A stretch of DNA of 64,000 nt from Rubrivivax sp. (GCA_027487905.1 JAIYCR010000040.1:1-64000), one strand, 5' to 3'. Shown: positions 30,627 through 42,300, numbered from the stretch's first letter. Translations and numbers: made by a program. Notes: generated by a model not told the origin, from the sequence alone.

Positions 30627-31586
30627 ATGAGCCGCCTCCCCGTCGTCATCGCCACCCGCGAAAGCCGTCTTGCCCTGTGGCAGGCCGAACATGTCCAGGC
30701 GCTGCTGCGCGAACGCTTCGACATGGACGTCGAGCTGCTGGGCATGACCACCCGCGGCGACCAGATCCTCGACCGGGCGCTGTCCAAGGTGGGCGGCAAG
30801 GGGCTGTTCGTCAAGGAGCTCGAGACCGCGCTCGAGGAGGGCAGGGCCCACCTCGCGGTGCATTCGCTCAAGGACGTGCCGATGGACCTGCCCGCCGGCT
30901 TCGAGCTGGCCTGCGTGATGCAGCGCGAGGACCCGCGCGACGCCTTCGTGTCGCCGCGGCACGAATCCCTGCAGGCACTGCCGCAGGGCGCCCGGGTGGG
31001 CACGTCCAGCCTCAGGCGGGTGGTGCAGCTGCGCGCCCGCCGCCCCGACCTGCTCATCGAACCCCTGCGCGGCAACCTCGACACCCGGCTGCGCAAGCTC
31101 GACGAAGGCCACTACGACGCCATCATCCTGGCAGCGGCAGGCCTCAAGCGACTGGGTCTGGCCCACCGCATCCGCACCGCCTTCGAGGTGCATGAGATGC
31201 TGCCCTGCGCCGGGCAGGGCGCGCTGGGGCTGGAGATCCGCCGGGATGCGCCGCCGTCGCTGCGCGATCCGCTGCGCACGCTCATCGACCTGCCCACGCT
31301 GCTGGCGGTGACGGCCGAGCGGGCGGTGTCGCGCGCGCTCGGCGGCAGCTGCTCGATGCCGCTGGCCGCGCACGCCGTCGTCTCCGGCGGGCAGCTCAGG
31401 CTGGAGGCGGCCCTGGGCCACCCCACCGACGCCAGCCAGCCGCTGCTCAGTGCGCGCATCGAGTCCGTGGCCGGGGACGTGTCCGCGGCGGATGCGCTGG
31501 GCCGGCAGATCGCCGAGCGGCTGCTCGCCGCGGGCGCCGCCCCCTACTTGCAGGCCGCAGCGGCCCTGTCGGCCAGCCCTGAATGA
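30627..31586 (+). CDS. hemC: Hydroxymethylbilane synthase (porphobilinogen deaminase)
   Basis: 319 residues from ATG 30627 ([21 protein letters not shown]); ATG 30618 is an alternative. Typical motifs are [27 protein letters not shown] and the dipyrromethane cofactor cysteine in [12 protein letters not shown]. It polymerises four porphobilinogens to hydroxymethylbilane in haem synthesis. It is coupled to hemD by an ATGA overlap and divergent from the gene upstream of ppc. Confidence 0.97.
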   Translation: MSRLPVVIATRESRLALWQAEHVQALLRERFDMDVELLGMTTRGDQILDRALSKVGGKGLFVKELETALEEGRAHLAVHSLKDVPMDLPAGFELACVMQREDPRDAFVSPRHESLQALPQGARVGTSSLRRVVQLRARRPDLLIEPLRGNLDTRLRKLDEGHYDAIILAAAGLKRLGLAHRIRTAFEVHEMLPCAGQGALGLEIRRDAPPSLRDPLRTLIDLPTLLAVTAERAVSRALGGSCSMPLAAHAVVSGGQLRLEAALGHPTDASQPLLSARIESVAGDVSAADALGRQIAERLLAAGAAPYLQAAAALSASPE

Positions 31587-32341
31587 CGCTCCAGGTGCTC
31601 GTCACCCGCCCCGTCGAGCAGGCGGGCGAGTGGTTCGACGCCCTGCGAGCCCGCGGCCTGGCCGCGCACAGCCTGCCGCTGCTGCGGATTTCGTCGGGCA
31701 CCGACACCGACGCTGCCGTGGCCCAGGCCTGGCGGGGTCTGGCGCAACGCGCCATCGTCATGTTCGTCAGCCCCAACGCCGTCCATCGTTTCTTTGCGGC
31801 GGCGCCGGCGGGTTCGAGCTGGCCACCGGGGCTGCGGGCGGCGGCCCCCGGCCCCGGCACGGCGCGCGCGCTGCAGGCCCGCGGCGTGGCTGCCGAGCAC
31901 ATCGTCCAGCCCCCCGACGACGCGCCCACCTTCGACAGCGAGCACCTGTGGCCCGCCCTGTCACTCGAGCCCTGGGCCGGCCGTTCGGTGCTCATCGTCC
32001 GGGGGGACGGCGGCCGCGACTGGCTGGCCGAGCGCTGGGTCGCCGCCGGTGCGCAGGTCCAGGCGCTGGAGGCCTACCGGCGGGGCGCGCCCTGCTGGAG
32101 CGCCGAGGAGGTGAGCCGTCTTGCCGCGGCGCTCCAGCGGCCCCGCGAGCACCTGTGGCTGCTGTCCAGCTCGCAGGCCATCACCTGGCTCACCGCCCGG
32201 GTGGCCCTGCCGCCCGGTGCCCGCGCCCTGGCCACCCACCCGACCATCGCCCGGACGGCGCGCGAACAGGGCTTCAGCGAGGTCCATGTGACCGGGGCGG
32301 GCCTGCAGTCGGTCCTGTCCTGCCTAAAATCCATGGGCTGA
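31583..32341 (+). CDS. hemD: Uroporphyrinogen-III synthase
   Basis: 252 residues, start overlapping the hemC stop. The family is poorly conserved; supporting features are the N-terminal [21 protein letters not shown], the central [16 protein letters not shown] linker and [12 protein letters not shown]. It closes hydroxymethylbilane to uroporphyrinogen III. Its position directly after hemC and before hemX/hemY is the standard order in beta- and gammaproteobacteria. Confidence 0.92.
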   Translation: MTLQVLVTRPVEQAGEWFDALRARGLAAHSLPLLRISSGTDTDAAVAQAWRGLAQRAIVMFVSPNAVHRFFAAAPAGSSWPPGLRAAAPGPGTARALQARGVAAEHIVQPPDDAPTFDSEHLWPALSLEPWAGRSVLIVRGDGGRDWLAERWVAAGAQVQALEAYRRGAPCWSAEEVSRLAAALQRPREHLWLLSSSQAITWLTARVALPPGARALATHPTIARTAREQGFSEVHVTGAGLQSVLSCLKSMG

Positions 32342-32452
32342 AGACCCGCAGCGACGGGGCTTGAAGGCCCGGGGCCGTTCTGACGGGCGCACTGCGCCTG
32401 TGCACCGACGCCCATCCCCGGCGCGAGCGACCCCCCGAACCCCCCGAGTCCC

Positions 32453-33646
32453 GTGACCCAGTCGTCGCCCGCCCCAGATCGCCCCGAGCCTCCAGCGGCC
32501 CTTGCACCGGCTGCCACTGCGCCCGGGGATGCCTCGCCGCCGCAGGCCTCGCCCCCTGGCCATCGCGCCGTTTCGCCGCGCGGCCTGTGGGTGCTGGCCG
32601 CAGCGGGGGTGCTGTGCGGTCTGGCCGGCCTGGCGCTGGCGTGGCAGACCCATTCGCGCATCGTGCGGCTGGAGCAGGAACTGGTCAGGCGCCAGCAGGA
32701 CCTGCAGGGCCTGTCGGCCGAATCCCGGGTGCTGTCGCGCCAGGCCGAGGACAGCGCCCGCGAGGCGGTGTCCAAGGTCGCCTTGCTGGAGGCCCGCGTG
32801 GCCGAGGTGGCCGTGCAGCGCAGCCAGCTCGAGGACCTCATCCAGTCGCTGGCGCGCTCCCGCGACGAGAACGTGCTGGTGGACATCGAGGCCGCGCTTC
32901 GGGTGGCCCAGCAGCAGGCCGCGCTCACCGGCAGCGCCGAGCCGCTGGTGGCCACGCTGCGCCAGGCCGACGAGCGTCTGTCCCGCTACAACCAGCCCCG
33001 GCTGGAGGGCGTGCGCCGCGCCATCGGACGGGACATCGAGCGCGTGCGTGCCGTGGGCGTGCCCGATGTCGCGCAGCTGGTGATTCGCCTGGACGAGGTG
33101 GTCAGGCTGGCCGACGAACTGCCCCTGCTCGCCGCTGTCGAGCAGGGCCTGCCGCGCTCCGCGGTGCGAGCCGGCGTCGCACCCGCGCGATCGCCCGCGC
33201 AGGCCGCGACGCCCTTGGTGGCGGCCTCCGCTCCCGCTTGGGCAGCCACCGGCCTGCAGCTGTCCGACGGCTGGGCCCGCACGCTCGCCTTCGCATCGGC
33301 CCTCGCCGACGACGTGATCGACGAGGCGCGGTCGCTGGTGCGCATCACCCGCATCGACCAACCCGATGCGCTGCTGCTGGCGCCCGAGCAGGCCTTCTTC
33401 CTGCGGGAGAACCTCAAGCTCAAGCTGCTCAACGCGCGGCTTTCGCTGCTGAGCCGCCAGTTCGATGCCGCGCGCACCGAACTGAACGCCGTGCAGCTGC
33501 TGCTGGAGCGCTACTTCGATGCCGGCTCGCGCCGCACGGTGGCCGCCATCGACGGCGTCCGCCAGGTGGCCAGCCAGTCGCGATCGGTGCCGCTGCCCCG
33601 ACCGGACGAGACGCTGGCGGCGCTGACCACCGTGGCCGGGCGCTGA
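32453..33646 (+). CDS. hemX: HemX-like protein of the haem operon
   Basis: 397 residues; GTG start after a 111-bp gap from hemD. A Pro/Ala-rich cytoplasmic N-terminus (~1-42), one transmembrane helix (~45-65) and a long coiled coil (~67-140) precede an alpha-helical domain with NVLVDIEAALRVAQQQA and LLAPEQAFFLRENLKLKLLNARL, the recognisable HemX signature. The role is uncertain: once called a uroporphyrinogen methyltransferase, it lacks any SAM-binding motif here. Probably a scaffold acting with HemY. Confidence 0.88.
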   Translation: MTQSSPAPDRPEPPAALAPAATAPGDASPPQASPPGHRAVSPRGLWVLAAAGVLCGLAGLALAWQTHSRIVRLEQELVRRQQDLQGLSAESRVLSRQAEDSAREAVSKVALLEARVAEVAVQRSQLEDLIQSLARSRDENVLVDIEAALRVAQQQAALTGSAEPLVATLRQADERLSRYNQPRLEGVRRAIGRDIERVRAVGVPDVAQLVIRLDEVVRLADELPLLAAVEQGLPRSAVRAGVAPARSPAQAATPLVAASAPAWAATGLQLSDGWARTLAFASALADDVIDEARSLVRITRIDQPDALLLAPEQAFFLRENLKLKLLNARLSLLSRQFDAARTELNAVQLLLERYFDAGSRRTVAAIDGVRQVASQSRSVPLPRPDETLAALTTVAGR

Positions 33647-33698
33647 CGGCCCCAGCCGATCCGCGTCCCGTTCACCCCTCGCACCCGTCCCTCCCGCC

Positions 33699-34946
33699 AT
33701 GCGCCTGGTCGTCGGAATCGTCCTGCTGTTCGTGGTGGCCGTGGTGGCCGCTTCGGTGCTGGGCACCAACGACGGCCTGGTCACGCTGACCTGGCGCGCC
33801 TGGCGGGTCGAACTGTCGCTGAACCTCTTCCTGCTGCTGCTGGTGGGCGGCGGCGCGGCCGCGGTGTCAGCGGTGCTGGCGCTGCGTTCGCTGCTGACCC
33901 TGCCGCAGCGGGCGCGGGAATGGCGAACCGCGCGGCGCGACCGGGTTGCACAGGCGGCGCTGCGCGATGCCCTCGCGCAGTACTTCGGTGGCCGCTACAG
34001 CCGCGCCCAGCGTTCCGCGCAGCGGGCACTGGCCATCCAGGCCGACACCCCCGACCTGCCCCAGGACAACGACTTCTCGGTGCTGGCCCACCTGCTGGCT
34101 GCGGGCAGTGCCCACCGGCTGCAGGACCGCGCCCGCCGGGATGCCGGCCTGCACCAGGCGCTGGACATCGCCCGCCGTTCGCTCAGCGCCCGTTCGGTGC
34201 AGGAAGGCGCCCGGCTGCTGGGGGCCGAGTGGGCGCTGGACGACCGCGACCCGGAACGCGCGCTCGATCACCTGGGGCAATTGCCACCCGGCGCTGCGCG
34301 CCGCACCCAGGCCCTGCGCCTGCGCCTGTCCGCCAGCCGGCAGGCACGCCAGCCCCTGGAGGCGCTGCGCACCGCCCGTCTCCTGGCTCGCCACCAGGGC
34401 TTCCCCCGCGCCGGCGCACAGGGCCTGCTGCGCTCGCTCGCCGTGGAGTCGCTGGACACGGCCCGCGACATCGACCAGCTCGGCCGTGCATGGAGCCAGA
34501 TCGATGCCGTCGACCGGCGCGACGCCTGGGTCGCCGCCCATGCGGCCACCCGTGCCGCGGCGCTTGGTGCACCCGAAGACGGCCGCGCCTGGCTGCTGCC
34601 CTTCTGGACCGATCTGGCTGCCCGCGCACCCGAGGAGCGAGCCGAACTGTGCGCAGCGCTGGTGCGGGCGTCCGACGGCATCGGTGCCGACTGGCTTCCC
34701 CGGGTGGAAAGCCTGGCCCAGCAGTGGCCCAACGACGGCTCGCTCGCGCTGTCCGCCGGCGTGGTCTGCCAGCGTCGCGGCCTCTGGGGCGTGGCCCGCC
34801 GCTACCTGCAGCAGGCCGGTGACGACGCTGCCGTGGCGCCGCCGCTGCGACGCCTGGCCTGGCGCGAACTCGGCGCCCAGGCGCTGGTCGATGGCGACGC
34901 CGAGCGTGCGGCCCAGGCCCACCTGCGGGCGGCCCGCATCGACTGA
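33699..34946 (+). CDS. hemY: HemY-like membrane protein, haem operon
   Basis: 415 residues. Two N-terminal transmembrane helices (MRLVVGIVLLFVVAVVAAS and LSLNLFLLLLVGGGAA) flank a short NDGLVTLTWRAWRVEL segment typical of HemY_N. The rest is a TPR-like array of helices. This is the proteobacterial HemY of the hemCDXY operon and not the Bacillus protoporphyrinogen oxidase of the same name. Function is poorly defined. It ends 65 bp before tRNA-Arg. Confidence 0.88.
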   Translation: MRLVVGIVLLFVVAVVAASVLGTNDGLVTLTWRAWRVELSLNLFLLLLVGGGAAAVSAVLALRSLLTLPQRAREWRTARRDRVAQAALRDALAQYFGGRYSRAQRSAQRALAIQADTPDLPQDNDFSVLAHLLAAGSAHRLQDRARRDAGLHQALDIARRSLSARSVQEGARLLGAEWALDDRDPERALDHLGQLPPGAARRTQALRLRLSASRQARQPLEALRTARLLARHQGFPRAGAQGLLRSLAVESLDTARDIDQLGRAWSQIDAVDRRDAWVAAHAATRAAALGAPEDGRAWLLPFWTDLAARAPEERAELCAALVRASDGIGADWLPRVESLAQQWPNDGSLALSAGVVCQRRGLWGVARRYLQQAGDDAAVAPPLRRLAWRELGAQALVDGDAERAAQAHLRAARID

Positions 34947-34992
34947 TTTGCAAGGTCCGCGGTCCGAAGGGGCTGGCGTCGACGATTTGCCG

Positions 34993-35001
34993 TGCTATAG
35001 T
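34993..35001 (+). promoter_or_regulatory. Extended -10 promoter of tRNA-Arg
   Basis: TGCTATAGT is an extended -10 element (TGn plus TATAGT, 5 of 6 to consensus). Transcription would begin a few bases before the tRNA at 35012. No clear -35 box is present. Confidence 0.5.
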
Positions 35002-35011
35002 TTCAGGCTTC

Positions 35012-35088
35012 GCGGCTGTAGCTCAGTTGGATAGAGTACTTGGCTACGAACCAAGGGGTCGTGGGTTCGAATCCTGCCAGCCGCACCA
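35012..35088 (+). tRNA. tRNA-Arg (anticodon ACG)
   Basis: 77 bases. The acceptor GCGGCTG pairs with CAGCCGC at 35078-35084, followed by A and an encoded CCA. D-arm GCTCAGTTGGATAGAGT, anticodon stem CTTGG/CCAAG with loop CTACGAA (anticodon ACG), and T-arm GTGGGTTCGAATCC are all intact. Confidence 0.96.
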
Positions 35089-35125
35089 ACTGCACATCGA
35101 CATCTCACCGGCATCCCCGGTGATC

Positions 35126-35162
35126 ACGGGCCGGTTCCCACAAGGAATCGGCCCGTTTTTCC
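35126..35162 (+). terminator. Rho-independent terminator after tRNA-Arg
   Basis: A 13-bp stem (35126-35138 with 35144-35156; one G-T pair) and a 5-base loop (CACAA) are followed by TTTTT. It is the strongest terminator in the window and ends the tRNA transcript before the DUF2130 gene. Confidence 0.9.
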
Positions 35163-35263
35163 TTGTGCGCTCCGAAGCCCGGCGCCGCCTCGCCTCGGCC
35201 TGTCGGTGGAGGCCCGTCCGACCCGCGCGTTGTACGCTGCGTCCGTCACCCGGAGCCCCCTGA

Positions 35264-36673
35264 ATGCACGACATCAAGTGCCCGCACTGCGGGCAGGCCT
35301 TCAAGATCGACGAGTCCGGCTACGCGGACATCCTCCAGCAGGTCCGCGACGGCGAGTTCGAGCAGCAGCTGCACGAACGGCTCGAAATGGCCGAGCGGGA
35401 CAAGCTCAATGCGGTGGAAGTCGCCCGGCTGCAGTCGGCCAGCGAGCTGCAGCAGACGGCGGCCCGCAAGGACGCGGAGATCCAGGCGCTGCAGGCCCGG
35501 CTCGACGCCGGCGAGGTGGCCCGGCGGCTGGCGGTGTCCGAAGCGCTGGCCTCGGTCGAAAAGCAGCGCGACGCGCTGGCGAGCAAGCTCGAGCAGGCCG
35601 AGGCCGCGCGCCTGGCTGCCGCCCGCCTGGCCGAGGCCGCCATGGCGGGCGAGCTGCAACGCGCCACCGCCGCCAAGGATTCGATCATCCAGTCCCTGGA
35701 GTCGCGGCTTCAGGCCTTCGAGCTGCAGCAGAAGCTGGCCCTGAGCGAAGCGGTGGGCGCGGTCGAACGCGAACGCGAGGACCTGCGCAGCAGCCTGCAG
35801 CGGGCCGCGCTGGAGAAGCAGCTGGCCGAACAGGCGCTGCGCGACCGCTACGAGACGCAGCTCAAGGACCGCGACGACGCGATCGAGCGCCTGCGCGACA
35901 TGAAGGCCCGCCTGTCCACCAAGATGCTGGGCGAGACGCTCGAGCAGCACTGCGAAACCGAGTTCAACCGCATCCGTGCCACCGCCTTTCCCCGTGCGCA
36001 CTTCGAGAAGGACAACGACGCGCGCAGCGGCAGCAAGGGCGACTTCATCTTCCGCGACACCGACGAGGCCGGTACCGAGATCGTCTCCATCATGTTCGAG
36101 ATGAAGAACGAGGCCGACCGCACCGCCACCAAGGGGCGCAACGAGGACTTCCTCAAGGAGCTGGACAAGGACCGCACCGAGAAGGGCTGCGAGTACGCGG
36201 TGCTGGTCTCGCTGCTCGAGCCCGAAAGCGAGCTCTACAACACCGGCATCGTCGACGTCTTCCACCGCTACCCGAAGATGTACGTGGTGCGGCCGCAGTT
36301 CTTCCTGCCCATCATCACCTTGCTGCGCAACGCGGCGATGAACGCGCTTCAGTTCAAGACCGAGCTCGCACTGGTGAAGGCCCAGAACGTGGACATCACC
36401 CGCTTCGAAACCCAGCTGGACAGCTTCAAGACCGGTTTCGCGCGCAACTACGAGCTGGCCTCCCGGCGCTTCCAGACGGCCATCGAGGAGATCGACAAGT
36501 CGATCGACCACCTGCAGAAGACCAAGGAAGCGCTGCTGGGCACCGACCGCAACCTGCGCCTGGCCAACGACAAGGCCCAGGAGGTGACGATCAAGCGACT
36601 CACCCGCGGCAACCCCACGATGGCCGCGAAGTTCGCCGAGCTGCGCTCGCCGGATTCCGATCCCGCGGCCTGA
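35264..36673 (+). CDS. DUF2130 protein with coiled coil and PD-(D/E)XK-like nuclease core
   Basis: 469 residues. The N-terminus has a single zinc-knuckle-like half (CPHCGQ). A long coiled coil (~25-210, rich in Ala/Glu/Gln/Arg) leads to the DUF2130 domain (~220-400). Within it [10 protein letters not shown] followed by IMFEMKNE provides the D...ExK pattern of the restriction-endonuclease-like fold. A second helical stretch (~395-440) closes the protein. The domain resembles the RmuC/PD-(D/E)XK group in layout; activity and role are not established. It lies directly after tRNA-Arg and its terminator, alone in its transcription unit or with the following cupin gene. Confidence 0.82.
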   Translation: MHDIKCPHCGQAFKIDESGYADILQQVRDGEFEQQLHERLEMAERDKLNAVEVARLQSASELQQTAARKDAEIQALQARLDAGEVARRLAVSEALASVEKQRDALASKLEQAEAARLAAARLAEAAMAGELQRATAAKDSIIQSLESRLQAFELQQKLALSEAVGAVEREREDLRSSLQRAALEKQLAEQALRDRYETQLKDRDDAIERLRDMKARLSTKMLGETLEQHCETEFNRIRATAFPRAHFEKDNDARSGSKGDFIFRDTDEAGTEIVSIMFEMKNEADRTATKGRNEDFLKELDKDRTEKGCEYAVLVSLLEPESELYNTGIVDVFHRYPKMYVVRPQFFLPIITLLRNAAMNALQFKTELALVKAQNVDITRFETQLDSFKTGFARNYELASRRFQTAIEEIDKSIDHLQKTKEALLGTDRNLRLANDKAQEVTIKRLTRGNPTMAAKFAELRSPDSDPAA

Positions 36674-36768
36674 GGGCGTGCTGGCGGCGTCCCGCCGACG
36701 GTGGGATCATCGGCGCGCGCCACGCCACGCCTCGCCCCGCCCCCGGAGCCCAACCCACGGAGCCCGAC

Positions 36769-37068
36769 ATGACCCAGCCCTCCCTTCCCAGCTTCGATGT
36801 CTACAGTGCCCGCATGCTGGCCGCCGGCTTCGACGAGGTGATCGAGCGGCGCTGGGGCCCGGGCGCCACCGCCGACACCCACACCCACCCCTTCAGCGTC
36901 GAGGCGCTGGTGGTCGAGGGCGAGTTCTGGCTGCAGTGCGGCGGGCTGACCCGCCACCTGCGGCCGGGCGACACCTTCGAGCTGCCCCGCGACACGCCCC
37001 ATGCCGAGCGCTACGGGCCCGAGGGCGCCGCCTTCTGGGCCGCCCGGCGCAACGCGCCGCCCGCCTGA
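36769..37068 (+). CDS. Small cupin-domain protein
   Basis: 99 residues, ATG 36769. One cupin barrel: metal-binding THTHPFSVEALVVEGEF (motif 1) and LRPGDTFELPRDTPHAER (motif 2), with His residues in the expected places. Single-domain cupins bind small ligands or metals; the substrate cannot be inferred. It lies 95 bp after the DUF2130 gene and 48 bp before a WYL regulator in the same direction, so it might be regulated by or sense for the latter. Confidence 0.82.
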   Translation: MTQPSLPSFDVYSARMLAAGFDEVIERRWGPGATADTHTHPFSVEALVVEGEFWLQCGGLTRHLRPGDTFELPRDTPHAERYGPEGAAFWAARRNAPPA

Positions 37069-37116
37069 GCCCCGGGCCGCAGCCCGAAGCCCTGACCCGC
37101 CTGCCGCGGCCGCGCC

Positions 37117-38140
37117 ATGGACCGAACCGAGCGCTTCTACAAGATCGAGCTGCTCATCCGCAACCGTGCCTGCGTGTCGTTTGCCGAGCTGCTGACCGAA
37201 CTGGAGGTGTCGCCGGCCACCCTCAAGCGCGACCTCGACTACCTGCGCTCGCGCATGAGCGCACCCATCCTCTACGACCGCGCTTCGAACGGCTATCGGC
37301 TCGAGCCCACGGTCAGCGGCAATCGGCAGACGCAGCACGAGCTGCCCGGCCTGTGGTTCAGCGAGCGCGAGCTTCACGCGCTGCTGACCATGCACCAGCT
37401 GATCGGCGCCCTGGACGCGGGTGGCGTGCTGGCGCGCCACCTGCAGCCGCTGCTGGACAAGCTGCACGGCATGCTCGGCGAGAGCGAGGGACAGTCGCGC
37501 GAGATGGCCCGGCGGGTGAAGATCCTGGGGGCGACCCGCCGGCCCGTCGCCCACCAGCACTTCGAGCTGCTGGGCAGCGCGCTGATGGCCCGGCGCCGCG
37601 TCGCGCTCGACTACTTCGTGCGGGCCCGCCGTGAGCTCACCCGGCGCGAGGTGTCGCCCCAGCGCCTGGTCTACCACCGCAACACCTGGTATCTGGATGC
37701 CTGGTGCCACACCGCCGAGGGCCTGCGGCGCTTCGCCCTCGACGCGGTGCGCGACGCCACCGCACTGGACGCCCGCGCCAAGGACGTCGCGCTCGCCGAG
37801 GTGCAGCGCTCGCTCGATGCCGGCTACGGTGCCTTCGTCGGCGGGCAGGTGCCGGTGCAGCAGGCCGAGCTTCGATTCGAGGCCGAGGCCGCGCAGTGGG
37901 TGGCGCACGAGCAGTGGCACCCCGACCAGGCGAGCCGCATGGACGAGGACGGGCGGCTGTGGCTGCGCCTGCCCTTCTCCGACCCGACCGAGCTGGTGAT
38001 GGACATCCTGCGCCATGGCGAGCAGGTGGAGGTGCTCGCGCCGCCGGAACTGCGCGCGGCGGTGGCCCAGGCCCATGCCCGGGCCGCAGCGCGCTACGCC
38101 TCGGCTGTGCCCACGCCGGCGTCCGCGTCCGCGTCCGCGC

Positions 38141-38154
<14 letters not shown>
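37117..38154 (+). CDS. WYL-domain transcriptional regulator
   Basis: 345 residues. The N-terminal winged helix-turn-helix (~1-65: RTERFYKIELLIRNRACVSFAELL, then SPATLKRDLDYLRSR) is of the DeoR/YafY type. The WYL domain (~145-225) contains RRVALDYF, then PQRLVYHRNTWYLDAWC, with the ligand-binding W-Y-L triad. A C-terminal WCX-like domain follows. WYL regulators bind nucleic acids or nucleotides and often control DNA-damage or defence genes. It ends 14 bases inside the 3' end of the convergent enoyl-CoA hydratase gene. Confidence 0.9.
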
Positions 38155-40027
<1,873 letters not shown>

Positions 40028-40097
40028 GGGCCGCTGCCCCGCGTCGTGCGGCCAGCGGTCGCCCCCGGGGCGGCTGACGCACCGGCCCGCCCCGCCC

Positions 40098-40874
40098 ATG
40101 CGCCCCCGCCACCGAGACGGCCGCCACGGCCGCCCCCAGCGCCGACACGACCGGGCCCACGCCCAGGCCGATGCGCTCGCGCAGCGCCACGGCCGGGTCT
40201 GGCTCTTCGACCTGGACAACACGCTGCACGACGCGTCGCATGCGGTCTTCGGCCAGCTCGGCCCGGCGATGACCGACTACATCGTCCGCCATGTGGGCCT
40301 GGACGAGCCGGCCGCCGCCGCACTTCGCACCCACTACTGGCGGCGCTACGGCGTGACCATGCTCGGCCTGGTGCGCCACCATGGCGTCGATGCGTCGCAC
40401 TTCCTGGAGGAAACCCACCGGCTGCCCGGGCTCGAGGCGCGATTGCGCATGCACGGGCCCGACCGGGCCGTGCTGCGCCACCTGCCCGGCCGGCGCTACA
40501 TCCTCACCAACGCGCCGCGCGCCTACGCGATGCGGGTGCTGCGCGCACTGCGCATGGACCACCTCTTCGACGGGCTGGTGAGCATCGACGAGATGGCCAT
40601 GTTCGGCAGCCATCGCCCCAAGCCCGATGCGCGCATGCTGCGCCACCTGGCCGCCGCACTGAAGGTCCCCGCCTCGCGCTGCGTGCTGGTGGAGGACACG
40701 CTCGACCACCAGCGCTCGGCCCGTTCCATCGGCATGCGCACCGTGTGGATGACCGGCTACGCACGGCAGGCCGCGCGGGCTGCGGGCCAGCGCCCGAGGT
40801 GGCCGATGCCGGCCTATGTGTGTGCAAGAATCAATCGCATCCAACAGCTACGGGCCCTCGGGGTGACGGTGTGA
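40098..40874 (+). CDS. HAD-family pyrimidine 5'-nucleotidase-like hydrolase
   Basis: 258 residues from ATG 40098. A basic N-terminus (~1-30, Arg/His-rich, possibly overextended) precedes HAD motif I FDLDNTLHD, motif II ILTNAP, motif III Lys in HRPKPDA and motif IV VLVEDTLDH. This pattern and the YxVRHVGLDEPAA cap are typical of the Sdt1/PpnN-unrelated pyrimidine nucleotidases found beside argB in betaproteobacteria. It probably dephosphorylates a nucleotide monophosphate. The stop overlaps the slmA start (GTGA). Confidence 0.85.
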   Translation: MRPRHRDGRHGRPQRRHDRAHAQADALAQRHGRVWLFDLDNTLHDASHAVFGQLGPAMTDYIVRHVGLDEPAAAALRTHYWRRYGVTMLGLVRHHGVDASHFLEETHRLPGLEARLRMHGPDRAVLRHLPGRRYILTNAPRAYAMRVLRALRMDHLFDGLVSIDEMAMFGSHRPKPDARMLRHLAAALKVPASRCVLVEDTLDHQRSARSIGMRTVWMTGYARQAARAAGQRPRWPMPAYVCARINRIQQLRALGVTV

Positions 40875-41584
40875 CGACGAACTCGACCGGGCCGGTCGCT
40901 GCCCAGGCTCCTGCCGACGAGCCGCTCGCCCCCGAGGCGAACACCCCCGAGGCGAACACCCCGGCCATGCCCCCGTCGGCCGAGGCCGGCGACGCGGCCA
41001 CCCGCAAGCGGCCCCGCCCGGGCGAGCGGCGCATCCAGATCCTGCAGACCCTGGCCGAGATGCTCGAGCAACCCGGCAGCGAACGCGTCACCACCGCGGC
41101 GCTGGCTGCCCGCCTGGACGTGAGCGAAGCGGCGCTCTACCGCCACTTCGCCAGCAAGGCGCAGATGTTCGAGGGCCTGATCGACTTCATCGAGACGAGC
41201 GTGTTCACGCTGGTCAACCAGATCGCCGAGCGCGAAGCGGCGCCCTCGGTGCAGGCGCGCCAGATGCTTCGGGTGCTGCTGCAGTTCGGCGAGAAGAACC
41301 CCGGCATGACCCGTGTGATGGTGGGCGATGCGCTGGTCTTCGAGCATGAGCGCCTGGTCGCCCGGATGAACCAGTTCTTCGATCGCATCGAGGCCCAGTT
41401 GCGCGGCTGCCTGCGCGCGGCGGCCGAAGCTGCCGGTTCGCCCACGCCCACGGCGGACGCCCAGGCCCAGGCCTCGGTGCTCACGGCCTTCGCCATCGGA
41501 CGGCTGCAGCGCTTCGCGCGTTCGGGCTTCCGTCGCCTGCCCACCGAACACGCCGACGCCTCGCTCGCCTTGCTCGCGCCTTGA
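40871..41584 (+). CDS. slmA: Nucleoid occlusion factor SlmA (TetR family)
   Basis: 237 residues; GTG start overlapping the upstream stop. A disordered Ala/Pro/Glu-rich leader (~1-45) is followed by a TetR helix-turn-helix (~50-95: RRIQILQTLAEML, then TTAALAARLDVSEAALYRHFASKAQ) and the SlmA-type C-terminus (GMTRVMVGDALVFEHERL, then RMNQFFDRIE). SlmA binds DNA and inhibits FtsZ over the nucleoid. Location beside argB is the usual one in betaproteobacteria. The longer leader is unusual compared with ~200-residue homologues. Confidence 0.93.
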   Translation: MTTNSTGPVAAQAPADEPLAPEANTPEANTPAMPPSAEAGDAATRKRPRPGERRIQILQTLAEMLEQPGSERVTTAALAARLDVSEAALYRHFASKAQMFEGLIDFIETSVFTLVNQIAEREAAPSVQARQMLRVLLQFGEKNPGMTRVMVGDALVFEHERLVARMNQFFDRIEAQLRGCLRAAAEAAGSPTPTADAQAQASVLTAFAIGRLQRFARSGFRRLPTEHADASLALLAP

Positions 41585-42270
41585 ACGGCCCGACCCCGCC
41601 GCTGCCGGTGGCGCTCGACCTGCGCTGCGCCCGGCACACCCTGCAGCTGCAGGCCGACCACAGCGTCTGGTGGGCCGCCACCGGCACGCTCTTCGTCGCC
41701 GATGTGCACCTCGGCAAGGACGAGCGCTTCCGTCGGCTGGGCGTCCCGGTGCCCCTGGGGCCCACGCAGGACACGCTCGACCGCCTGGCCGGCGCCTGCG
41801 CCGTTCGATCCGTCCGCCGCCTGGTGGTGCTCGGAGACCTGCTGCACGCCCGCGGATCGGCCACCGAGGCGCTGGGCCGGCGCTGGCTGCAGTGGCTGGA
41901 TGCCCGGCCCGACCTGGAGGTGGTGCTGGTGCGAGGCAACCACGACCGGCAGTCGGGCGACCCGCCGCCCGCCTGGCGGGTGCAGGTGGTGGGTGAGGGC
42001 GAGCCCCTGGACGGTCTGCGGCTGTGCCATGAGCCGCCCGAGCCGCAGGCGGCGCTTCCCGCTTCGGGCTTCGCCCTGGCGGGCCATGTGCACCCGGGCG
42101 TGCGCCTGTCCGGGCGGGGCGGCGATCGCCTGCGCCTGCCCTGCTTCATTCACGGGCCGGCCCGGCTGGTGCTGCCCGCCTTCGGCAGCTTCACCGGCCT
42201 GCACCTGATGGCGCCGCACCCGGTGGAGCGCCGCGTGGCGGTGTGCGAGGGCCGGCTGGTGGCGGTGTGA
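41581..42270 (+). CDS. pdeM: PdeM-like calcineurin-type metallophosphoesterase
   Basis: 229 residues; TTG start overlapping the slmA stop (TTGA). Metal-binding motifs: VADVHLGKDERFRR, VLGDLLHARG, RGNHDR and GHVHP, in the order expected for a calcineurin-like phosphoesterase. The LGKDERFRR and HARGS context is that of the 'ligase-associated DNA damage response endonuclease PdeM' family. That group usually sits beside an ATP-dependent ligase and Lhr-type helicase, which are not present here. Confidence 0.85.
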   Translation: MNGPTPPLPVALDLRCARHTLQLQADHSVWWAATGTLFVADVHLGKDERFRRLGVPVPLGPTQDTLDRLAGACAVRSVRRLVVLGDLLHARGSATEALGRRWLQWLDARPDLEVVLVRGNHDRQSGDPPPAWRVQVVGEGEPLDGLRLCHEPPEPQAALPASGFALAGHVHPGVRLSGRGGDRLRLPCFIHGPARLVLPAFGSFTGLHLMAPHPVERRVAVCEGRLVAV

Positions 42271-42288
42271 GCCACCCGCCTGCCTCCT

Positions 42289-42294
42289 TACACT
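42289..42294 (+). promoter_or_regulatory. -10-like box immediately before the DUF815 gene
   Basis: TACACT ends 6 bases before the ATG at 42301, so initiation would give a leaderless mRNA. No strong -35 is visible (the best is GTGTGA at 42265). There is no good ribosome-binding site apart from GAGGG. Confidence 0.35.
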
Positions 42295-42300
42295 GAGGGC

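Noticed and set aside
35012-36673. Integrated element at tRNA-Arg
   Set aside because: The tRNA 3' end is not duplicated downstream, there is no integrase gene, and a strong terminator follows the tRNA as in ordinary chromosomal context.
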